A stretch of DNA of 18,939 bases from assembly GCA_025354965.1 (NCBI GenBank), contig JANXLW010000108.1:1-18939 (forward strand). Direction: 5' to 3'. Both the position numbers and the translations under genes were made by a program. Positions within the stretch are counted from its first letter, which is position 1. Each line of letters opens with the position of its first letter. The notes beneath the pieces are model-generated. The model saw only the letters and a list, made by a program, of their open reading frames with translations, did not search any database and had not been told where the DNA came from. Positions 9,259-15,741 of this stretch are shown in pieces. Source of the DNA: Betaproteobacteria bacterium (GTDB lineage: Bacteria > Pseudomonadota > Gammaproteobacteria > Burkholderiales > Burkholderiaceae_C).

Positions 9259-9570
9259 ACTATTCAGGCGCAACAACTGGCGCTGGCCGATGTGCGCCTG
9301 CAAACCCGCTATCAAGTCCTTGACTCGCCCCAAGGCAAAGCAAGCGTGCGTGGTTATCTCGCGAAACCGGCTGGCACCAGGGGAAAGCTGCCAGCAGTTT
9401 TGGTTATCCGCGAAAACCGCGGATTGAACCCGCACATCGAAGATCGCGCGCGAAAGCTCTTTTCCAAGCTCGACGAGGTCAAAACAACCCATGACTTTGT
9501 GGCGGCGGCTCGCGCATTGCTGATTTTTCCTGAGTGCACTGGCAAATTGGGCGCGATGGATTTGAATTAC
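9259..9570 (+). pseudogene. Dienelactone hydrolase family remnant
   Basis: A single frame starting after a stop at 9256-9258 reads an N-terminal part (RLQTRYQVLDSPQGKASVRG), then LPAVLVIRENRGLNPHIED, which is the strongly conserved VVIHENRGLNPHIED block of one dienelactone hydrolase clade. It then jumps to KLFSKLDEVKTTHDFVAAA and ECTGKLGA, which in intact relatives lies about 30 residues further on. The nucleophile motif GFCFGG that should follow KLGA is absent, and similarity ends there. The conserved His of the ENRG block is Arg here. The N-terminus, an internal block and the catalytic half are missing, so it cannot be an active hydrolase. The open frame continues antisense into the end of the neighbouring flavoprotein gene; that part is chance. 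Confidence 0.65.
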
Positions 9571-9633
9571 CGTACTAAATTAACACTTCGAAGGCAATTG
9601 TGGGTGACTTCTCGGCTCATCCGGAAAGTCCAA

Positions 9634-11694
9634 TCAGGTAAAGCTGGTGTGCAGATGGCGGCGAAAGGGTACATCGCTGCTGGGCGCTTCATCCATCTCA
9701 CGGGCGTAACGATGACCGGCGTACACCGCGTGGGCAATCAAGCCCGGTGCATGCGCATCGCCGGCGCATTTCACACTCAGGACACCGGCGCTGGACCATT
9801 GCGACTCAAGCCTTAGCAGCTCCTGGTACAGCGTGTCCTGCGGCAGGCGTGCGGTAATGGTTATCACAGCCGCACAGGGTAGTTCAGAGGTCTTGCCGGA
9901 CCAGACATGCTCCAGCAGGACCCGGTCGCCCCGGAACTCGGTGATATTGTGGGCCACGATTTGCTCAACACCCAGTGCGTACATGCGTTTTTGAATATGG
10001 CGGTAGTCCAGCGTGTTGCTGCTCCAGGAGGCAATGGTGTCGTCTGGTGTCAGGTAACAGACGGCGCGCTTCTCAGCACACAGCTTGTCGGCAATGGTGC
10101 TGGCGTAATAGAAATAGTCGTCATCAAACACAACCACCGGGCCGCCTGGAATTATGCCGCTCATGATGTCATCCGGTGTAAAAACCGCCACATTGTCGAA
10201 GCCCTTGATTCCCATGCCATTGCTGCGCCCAAAACCGTCCCGGCGCCAATAGCAGCCGGTCGCCAGCAGAACATGCTCCGCGCCAAATTCGAGGACATCC
10301 TGCGCACCCATGGGGCTACCCAGGTAGACATGAACATTGGGCATGATCTTTATTTGTCCCAATCGCCAATCGCGTACCCGTGCCCACTCAGCCAGCCCCG
10401 GCAGGCGTGACTCTCGACTGACCCTGCCACCCAGCTCGGCACCGCCTTCTGCCAGGTGCACTTCGTAACCGCGCTGACCCAGGGCCCGCGCCGCCTCCAG
10501 GCCGGTTGGGCCGGCACCAACGATCAGGATTTTTGCGTCGGACTTGCGGGGCGCAATTTTTTCGGGATGCCAGCCCTTGCGCCACTCTTCGCCCATGGTG
10601 GGGTTTTGCGTGCAGCGGATCGGCGTGACCGTGTTGTCACCCGACACGCAGATATTGCAGCCGATACATTCGCGTATGTCGTCAATGCGACCCTCCGCAA
10701 TCTTGCTGGGTAAATAGGGGTCAGCGATGGAGGGGCGCGCGGCCCCGATCATGTCCAGAATGCCACGCCTGATCTGCGAGACCATGCTGTCAGGCGAAGT
10801 AAATCGGCCGACACCGACCACCGGTTTGCTGGTGACTTTCTTGACCCAGTCGATGAAGGGTTCCTGCGCGCCCTCGCGGGCAAAGCGCGACGGCACCGAG
10901 TCGTTGTGCCAGGCGGCCAGGTTGACATCCCACAGGTCGGGTAGATCGGCCAGCATGTGCACGATTTCTTTCGCCTCGGTCAGGGTGACACCGCCAACAC
11001 CCAGCAACTCTTCGGTGGCAAAGCGCAGCACCACACCGCAGCTGCCACCCACCGCGTCCCTGGTGTCTTCAAGCACTTCACGCAACAGCCGTACCCGGTT
11101 TTCCAGCGAGCCGCCGTATTCATCGGTGCGTTGGTTGCGGCGCTTTTGCAGAAAGTGCATGGCCAGCGATAAATCGTGCGCGGCGTAAACATAAATCAGA
11201 TCAAAGCCGGCTGCTTTGGCGCGCAGCGCCGCGTTGCGATGCCAGCGCCTATAGTTGGCAATGTCGTGCTTGTCCATGGCTCGCGCTTGCGCCGGGTAAC
11301 CATATTTGCTGGGCTGGTGCGAAGGCGCAAGCAGCACTTCGCGCGAATATAAATTCGAAGCGGTGGGGCCGTTGTGGGTCAGCTCAATGCCCGCCAGGGC
11401 ACCATGCGCGTGCACTTTCTCACACATCAGGCGCAACGCCGGGATGTCGTGGTCGTCCCACAACCGCGCCTCGACATAAGGCGACACATCGCCCGACGGG
11501 TGAATCTCGCACTCTTCGGTGCAGATCACGGCCCAGCCTCCCTCTGCCTTAACTTCGCGCATGGCGGCATGGGCTTGCGGCATGGCGTGACCCATTCCAT
11601 TGCAATGCGGCACTTGAAAGAAACGGTTTTTGGCTGTTACCGGGCCAATTTTGATGGGCTCAAACAAGATATCAAAACGAGGATCACGGGCCAT
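9634..11694 (-). CDS. Trimethylamine/dimethylamine dehydrogenase-type FMN, [4Fe-4S] oxidoreductase
   Basis: A 686-residue protein with strong resemblance to methylotroph trimethylamine dehydrogenase along its length. Numbering from the Ala after Met: C30 in QVPHC matches the cysteine that binds FMN covalently; Y169, H172 and the WHND aspartate (264) match catalytic Tyr169/His172/Asp267; C342, C345, C348 and C360 match the [4Fe-4S] ligands; GAGPTG at 392-397 begins the ADP-binding domain. The aromatic substrate bowl is changed: Tyr60 is Glu, Trp355 is Asp, only Trp264 (W261 here) remains, and Ser74 is Glu. It probably oxidatively demethylates an N-methylated amine and passes electrons to an electron-transfer flavoprotein; the substrate is unknown. 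The start at 11694 matches the family N-terminus; ATGs at 11787/11790 would add about 31 residues. Confidence 0.85.
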   Translation of the reverse strand: MARDPRFDILFEPIKIGPVTAKNRFFQVPHCNGMGHAMPQAHAAMREVKAEGGWAVICTEECEIHPSGDVSPYVEARLWDDHDIPALRLMCEKVHAHGALAGIELTHNGPTASNLYSREVLLAPSHQPSKYGYPAQARAMDKHDIANYRRWHRNAALRAKAAGFDLIYVYAAHDLSLAMHFLQKRRNQRTDEYGGSLENRVRLLREVLEDTRDAVGGSCGVVLRFATEELLGVGGVTLTEAKEIVHMLADLPDLWDVNLAAWHNDSVPSRFAREGAQEPFIDWVKKVTSKPVVGVGRFTSPDSMVSQIRRGILDMIGAARPSIADPYLPSKIAEGRIDDIRECIGCNICVSGDNTVTPIRCTQNPTMGEEWRKGWHPEKIAPRKSDAKILIVGAGPTGLEAARALGQRGYEVHLAEGGAELGGRVSRESRLPGLAEWARVRDWRLGQIKIMPNVHVYLGSPMGAQDVLEFGAEHVLLATGCYWRRDGFGRSNGMGIKGFDNVAVFTPDDIMSGIIPGGPVVVFDDDYFYYASTIADKLCAEKRAVCYLTPDDTIASWSSNTLDYRHIQKRMYALGVEQIVAHNITEFRGDRVLLEHVWSGKTSELPCAAVITITARLPQDTLYQELLRLESQWSSAGVLSVKCAGDAHAPGLIAHAVYAGHRYAREMDEAPSSDVPFRRHLHTSFT

Positions 11695-11925
11695 AAACTT
11701 TGCGCTTTCAAAAAGACCTGCTCGATCAACACCATCGTAAAACAACGGCAACCTGGCAGCCACATCGCTGTAGATGTTGAGAGGCATCATACAAATTAGT
11801 CCGTGCGCTGTTTTAATCGTAGTTCGGGATGGGCTGCACCGGACTACCATGCATTGGCGTTCGATGTTCCACAACCCACCGACGGCCTGGCGTATCCTTT
11901 GCTGATCGCCAAGGAGATACTCAAA

Positions 11926-12699
11926 ATGAAGCCCCGCTCAGTCATTTCTCTGTGTCGCCAAATTGCGCTGGCTTTGGTGTTGTTCGGTTTGTCCGTGACC
12001 AGTGGCGCGGCGGAGCTTTTGGTTTGGAGTGCTGGTGCTGCCAAAGCACCGCTGGCGGAACTGGTGGTCGAATATCAGAAGACGTCGGGAGCGTCGATCC
12101 GGGTTGAGTACGCACCGGTAGGGGTATTGTTGCGACGGTTGGCAGACGGCGGGCAACCCGATGTGCTGATTGTTTCTGCCGAAGTGGTGGCTGAGATGGA
12201 GCGCACAGGCTGGTCCGTGACCGGTTCAGCCCTTCCGGTCGGCAATGTGGGTGTCGGCGTTGCGGTTAGAGAAGGCGCACCCGTGCCAGACATTTCAAGC
12301 CCCGAAGCATTGCGCAAGACGTTGCTGAATGCGCGGTCCATTACCTACATGGATCCGCAAAAAGGAACCAGCGGTAAACATTTTGCGGCGGTACTTGAGC
12401 AGTTGGGTATCGCACAACAAGTCAAGGCGAAGACGACGCTGGGTGATGTCGGCTTTGTGGTGGAACCGGTGGCACGCGGCGAGGTGGAGCTTGGGGTACA
12501 ACAAATCACAGAAATTCTTCCAGTCAAGGGTGCCAAACTGGTTGGCCCGTTACCGACATCGTTGCAGAAAATAACGACATACTCGGTGATACTGGGTGGC
12601 AACGCGCGCGACCCGATATCAGCAACTGGCTTCATGTCCTACCTGGTCAGTGCACAAGCTGCCACTGTGTTTAGGCAGAAAGGCTTTTCTGCGCCCTGA
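11926..12699 (+). CDS. Periplasmic substrate-binding protein, ModA-like (type 2 periplasmic binding fold)
   Basis: A 257-residue secreted protein. Residues 1-28 form a clear signal peptide: a basic start, a hydrophobic core (IALALVLFGLSV) and a GAA-type cleavage site before ELLVWSAG. The mature part follows the ModA-like pattern: a first strand with a Ser-rich turn, PDVLIVSAEVV, a VGVGVAVREGAP hinge and a late ITEILPVKGAKLVGPLP. AAGGAG at 11911-11916 sets the start; a longer in-frame extension has no ribosome site. Unlike true ModA genes it has no modB/modC beside it, and the second oxyanion-binding Ser turn reads APVGVL. It may therefore bind another anion or organic acid, or serve a permease encoded elsewhere. 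It diverges from the flavoprotein gene. Confidence 0.8.
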   Translation: MKPRSVISLCRQIALALVLFGLSVTSGAAELLVWSAGAAKAPLAELVVEYQKTSGASIRVEYAPVGVLLRRLADGGQPDVLIVSAEVVAEMERTGWSVTGSALPVGNVGVGVAVREGAPVPDISSPEALRKTLLNARSITYMDPQKGTSGKHFAAVLEQLGIAQQVKAKTTLGDVGFVVEPVARGEVELGVQQITEILPVKGAKLVGPLPTSLQKITTYSVILGGNARDPISATGFMSYLVSAQAATVFRQKGFSAP

Positions 12700-12715
12700 C
12701 CATTAGTTGCTTTCG

Positions 12716-12742
12716 GCGACTGCAACGCCACCAAGCAGTCGC
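12716..12742. terminator. Stem-loop between the binding-protein gene and arsR
   Basis: GCGACTG (12716-12722) and CAGTCGC (12736-12742) make a perfect 7-bp stem around a 13-base loop, 17 bases after the binding-protein stop codon. No T run follows, so intrinsic termination is uncertain. It may insulate the arsenic operon from readthrough. Confidence 0.4.
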
Positions 12743-12749
12743 TAGTAAT

Positions 12750-12775
12750 CAACTATTCAACAATAGTTGTATAAT
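12750..12775 (+). promoter_or_regulatory. arsR promoter with overlapping operator dyad
   Basis: CAACTAT (12750-12756) and ATAGTTG (12763-12769) form a perfect 7-bp inverted repeat separated by 6 bases. It abuts a consensus -10 box TATAAT at 12770-12775. The dyad occupies the spacer and -35 zone, and no good -35 hexamer is visible, so ArsR binding here would block RNA polymerase. The -10 ends 6 bases before the arsR ATG at 12782, which places the likely transcription start on or next to the initiation codon. Confidence 0.65.
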
Positions 12776-12781
12776 TGATAT

Positions 12782-13159
12782 ATGGAAAAAACAGTTGCCA
12801 CTGCGGTTTTCGAGTCACTGGCCTCGAGCGTGCGTCTGGATGTCTTCCGGCTGTTGGTCAAGGCAGGTTCTCAAGGCATGGTGGCCGGGGAGATTGCGGC
12901 CACCCTCGAACTGCCGTCTACCAACCTCTCGTTCCACCTGAAAGCGATAACGCATGCGCGCCTTCTCACGGTCGAGCAGGAGGGACGCTATCAGCGCTAT
13001 CGGGCCAACATCCCATTGGTTGTGGAGTTGATTGAATACCTTACCGCTGAGTGTTGTTCTGGCATGCCAGAAAAGTGTCTGGACCTGAACACCGTGACCG
13101 GTTGCGTACCTTCACGTCAGCTAAAGCGGCCCAAAGGGCGTGGCTTAGCCAAGGCTTGA
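12782..13159 (+). CDS. arsR: ArsR-family arsenite-responsive repressor
   Basis: A 125-residue winged-helix repressor. The DNA-reading helix is around residues 45-57 (LPSTNLSFHLKAI), followed by the wing (LLTVEQEGRYQRYRAN). It lacks the E. coli-type metal site in that helix. Instead C91-C92 and C99 near the C-terminus resemble the Cys95/Cys96/Cys102 arsenite site known for the Acidithiobacillus ferrooxidans ArsR; a further Cys is at 108. It should repress its own operon through the dyad at 12750-12769 and release on As(III) binding. No Shine-Dalgarno precedes the ATG, consistent with a leaderless message. arsC follows after 3 bases and acr3 after that. Confidence 0.93.
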   Translation: MEKTVATAVFESLASSVRLDVFRLLVKAGSQGMVAGEIAATLELPSTNLSFHLKAITHARLLTVEQEGRYQRYRANIPLVVELIEYLTAECCSGMPEKCLDLNTVTGCVPSRQLKRPKGRGLAKA

Positions 13160-13162
13160 AAG

Positions 13163-13663
13163 TTGCTTCATCTGTTAGACGTCTTGTTCCTGTGCACTCA
13201 CAATTCGGCGCGCAGCATTCTGGCCGAAGCCATCCTCAACCACATCGGCAAAGGCCGCTTCAAGGCCTATTCGGCTGGCAGCAGTCCGCGTGACAACCAG
13301 CAACCCAATCCGCTGGGCTTGCAGGTGCTCAAGAGTGCTGGAATTTCCATTGATGGCCTGCGCAGCAAGAGCTGGGACGAATTTGGCCGCATGGATGCAC
13401 CGCAGATAGACCTGGTGATCACAGTCTGTGACAACGCCGCCGGTGAGGTCTGCCCTTACTGGCCCGGCCAGCCCGCTACGGCACATTGGGGCTACCCGGA
13501 CCCATCCGTTGGCGATGGCACAGACACCCAGAAGCTCGAAGCCTTTCGTCAGACGCTGCACGCGCTCAAGCGCCGGCTGGATATTTTGATCTGTTTGCCT
13601 CAGGCCAAGTTGGAGAAAACCCTGCTGCAAAGGACGGCGCGCGATTTGGCCAAGGGTCAATAG
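13163..13663 (+). CDS. arsC: Arsenate reductase, low-molecular-weight phosphatase type
   Basis: A 166-residue protein starting at a TTG three bases after the arsR stop, with AAGG at 13151-13154 as the ribosome site; no ATG or GTG fits the N-terminal homology. The phosphate-binding loop CTHNSARS (C11 to R17-S18) holds the nucleophilic cysteine. YPDPS with D113 is the expected general acid. Cysteines C89 and C97 stand where the redox cascade cysteines of Staphylococcus ArsC (Cys82/Cys89) lie, so a thioredoxin-type reduction is plausible. It reduces As(V) to As(III) in the cytosol for export. The HWGYPDP segment is characteristic of the ArsC rather than the tyrosine-phosphatase branch. Confidence 0.93.
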   Translation: MLHLLDVLFLCTHNSARSILAEAILNHIGKGRFKAYSAGSSPRDNQQPNPLGLQVLKSAGISIDGLRSKSWDEFGRMDAPQIDLVITVCDNAAGEVCPYWPGQPATAHWGYPDPSVGDGTDTQKLEAFRQTLHALKRRLDILICLPQAKLEKTLLQRTARDLAKGQ

Positions 13664-13664
13664 C

Positions 13665-14718
13665 ATGAGTGCTCAATGTGAAGTGACCGCCAGACAAGCG
13701 ACCGGTGCGCCAATGAGCTTCTTCGAGCGTTACCTGACGGTGTGGGTGTTCCTGTGCATCATTGTCGGCATCACGCTGGGCCAATGGCTGCCCGGGGTGT
13801 TCCAGACCGTTGGCGGCATGGAAGTAGCCAAGGTCAACCTGCCGGTCGGTGTGCTGATCTGGGTCATGATCATTCCGATGCTGGTCAAAGTGGACTTTGG
13901 TGCGCCGCCACGTGCGTGGTATCGGAGTGACCTTACTCATCAACTGGCTGGTCAAACCGTTCACCATGGCCTTTCTTGGCTGGCTGTTCATACGCCATCT
14001 GTTCGCGCCCTTGCTACCAGCGGATCAGCTTGACAGCTATATCGCCGGCTTGATCCTGCTGGCGGCCGCGCCGTGTACCGCGATGGTGTTTGTCTGGAGT
14101 CGACTCACCGGCGGCGACCCACTGTTCACGCTGTCGCAAGTGGCGCTCAACGACGGCATCATGGTGGTGACTTTTGCGCCGCTGGTGGCTTTTCTATTGG
14201 GCATCTCGGCCATCACCGTACCCTGGGCCACGCTGCTGATCTCGGTGCTGCTGTATATCTTGATTCCGGTGATCCTGGCGCAACTGTGGCGCAAGTTCTT
14301 GCTGACCAAAGGGCAAGCTGCGTTTGATGTGGCCATACAGAAGATCGGCCCTTGGTCCATCAGCGCATTGCTGGCGACACTGGTGTTGTTGTTTGCTTTT
14401 CAGGGCGAGGCGATTATCGAGCAGCCGCTGGTGATTGCCTTGTTGGCGGTGCCGATTCTGATTCAGGTGTTTTTTAATTCAGCGCTGGCCTATTGGCTCA
14501 ACCGTGCCGTGGGCGAAAAGCACAACATCGCCTGTCCGTCGGCGTTGATTGGTGCTTCCAACTTCTTCGAGCTGGCGGTGGCCGCCGCCATCAGCCTGTT
14601 TGGTTTCAATTCGGGCGCGGCACTGGCCACGGTGGTGGGTGTATTGATCGAGGTTCCCGTCATGCTGGTGGTGGTGTACATCGTCAATAACTCCAGAAAC
14701 TGGTATGAGCGAGGCTGA
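13665..14718 (+). pseudogene. acr3: Acr3-type arsenite permease, interrupted by a frameshift near 13893-13912
   Basis: The first frame (from ATG 13665, with an alternative ATG at 13713) encodes the N-terminal helices through IPMLVKVDFGA and then goes out of frame to a stop at 14033. The rest, from RRHVRGIGVTLLINWLVKPF to the stop at 14718, is in the +1-shifted frame. Together they give about 350 residues, the normal Acr3 length, with perhaps a few residues missing at the break. Conserved functional residues are intact in the second part: the essential Cys in LAAAPCTAMVFVW and the Glu in SNFFELAV. Acr3 exports As(OH)3 across the inner membrane. The rest of the gene looks undamaged, so a sequencing or assembly error, or a very recent mutation, is as likely as real loss. 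Confidence 0.85.
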
Positions 14719-14819
14719 AAATCAGCATTGCAGTGCATGGCAACAATTGATACTGCGGGGTATTCGGCGTGGGAAAAACATCGCTACTGAAGCGACAGGT
14801 CGAAGCAATCGCGCTTCTG

Positions 14820-14859
14820 GTGAGTTTCAGTTGCGTGCACGGGAAAGGCTGAAACTCAC
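14820..14859. terminator. Long inverted repeat between convergent acr3 and mgtC, possible bidirectional terminator
   Basis: GTGAGTTTCAG (14820-14830) and CTGAAACTCAC (14849-14859) are perfect 11-bp inverted repeats around an 18-base loop. The repeat covers the last codons and stop of the minus-strand mgtC gene and lies about 100 bases past acr3. A second, weaker pair (GAAGCG 14789-14794, CGCTTC 14812-14817) sits just to the left. Position and symmetry fit a shared terminator, though neither side shows a long T run. Confidence 0.5.
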
Positions 14860-15576
14860 TACGCCTTCGAATTTAGCCAGTTCTGCGGCCAGTTCCGGCA
14901 ATGGTGCTGCCGCCGTTTTGCTCAGCTCCACAGCGACGAAGTGCCATTCAAATGTGCCATCACGGTATTCAATAGAAATGGTCCCGCTCGCCACTTCATA
15001 GCCGCGTTTGAGCGCGACGCGACGCAGGATGTCCTCGTGTGGGACAAAATCCTTGCGAAAATTCAGTGTGATGGCAACCGCCTGCCGAGAGGGAAGCCAA
15101 CCTTCGAGACGCGAGATCCACATCATGCTGGCGGCGGAAAGGAGTGTCAGTAAAATCGCTGCGGCATAAAAACCAATCCCGACCAGCACTCCGATCGCCG
15201 ACGCAGCCCAGATCGACGCAGCAGTGGTCAGGCCGCTGATGTTGAAGCCTTGCTTCACAATCACGCCGGCACCAAGAAAGCCGACGCCGGTGACGATCCC
15301 CTGGATAACGCGCGTCGGATCTGCCGCAGACACGAGGTTGCTGTGGCCGCCGTACCAGTGGCCCGGGTACCCGACGATGACGACCAGCGCGGCTGAGGCT
15401 ATGCATACCAGGCTATAAGTACGCATGCCGGCAGCTCGTCCGTGGTATGAACGTTCGTAGCCAACGATCAACCCGAGCAACATCGCACCGATAAGGTTCA
15501 TGAAAACGAGGATATTGGTCTCGACTTCGGGAATCGACCAGTACGCCGCCAATGAATTGAATGATAGTTCCGTCAT
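14827..15576 (-). CDS. MgtC/SapB family inner-membrane protein
   Basis: A 249-residue protein. The N-terminal part has about five hydrophobic segments and carries the MgtC signature GYERSYHGRAAGMRT, followed by a glycine-rich VGFLGAGVIVKQG segment. The C-terminal 85 residues form a soluble ACT-like domain (NFRKDFVPHEDILRRVA and onward), as in the longer family members. Members are linked to growth at low magnesium and, in pathogens, to survival in macrophages through effects on F1Fo ATP synthase; the role in environmental species is unclear. The ATG at 15576 is preferred because family similarity starts there. An ATG at 15624 would add 16 atypical residues. It converges on acr3 and diverges from the efflux operon. 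Confidence 0.88.
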   Translation of the reverse strand: MTELSFNSLAAYWSIPEVETNILVFMNLIGAMLLGLIVGYERSYHGRAAGMRTYSLVCIASAALVVIVGYPGHWYGGHSNLVSAADPTRVIQGIVTGVGFLGAGVIVKQGFNISGLTTAASIWAASAIGVLVGIGFYAAAILLTLLSAASMMWISRLEGWLPSRQAVAITLNFRKDFVPHEDILRRVALKRGYEVASGTISIEYRDGTFEWHFVAVELSKTAAAPLPELAAELAKFEGVVSFSLSRARN

Positions 15577-15715
15577 GATAATTTTTGGAAAAGCGCAGGG
15601 CTGGAGACCACGGTGTCTGGTCATGTCCTCGCTGGCCGCCTTGCGCTCGGATCATGTAGGATAACAGGCGCTGGTAACTACGTTTGTCACTGTGGCAGCA
15701 GCGCAGTTGCAGCTT

Positions 15716-15721
15716 AAAGGA
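15716..15721 (+). promoter_or_regulatory. Shine-Dalgarno AAAGGA of the adaptor gene
   Basis: AAAGGA at 15716-15721 lies 8 bases before an in-frame ATT codon at 15730 but 20 bases before the first conventional start (TTG at 15742). The spacing favours initiation at or near 15730, in sequence that would normally hold an ATG. Confidence 0.45.
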
Positions 15722-15741
15722 AAAATAACATTGACGCAAAT

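Noticed and set aside
14705..15001. Plus-strand open frame of 98 codons after acr3
   Set aside because: It runs antisense into mgtC, has no motif in that frame, and its start overlaps the end of acr3 without a ribosome site.
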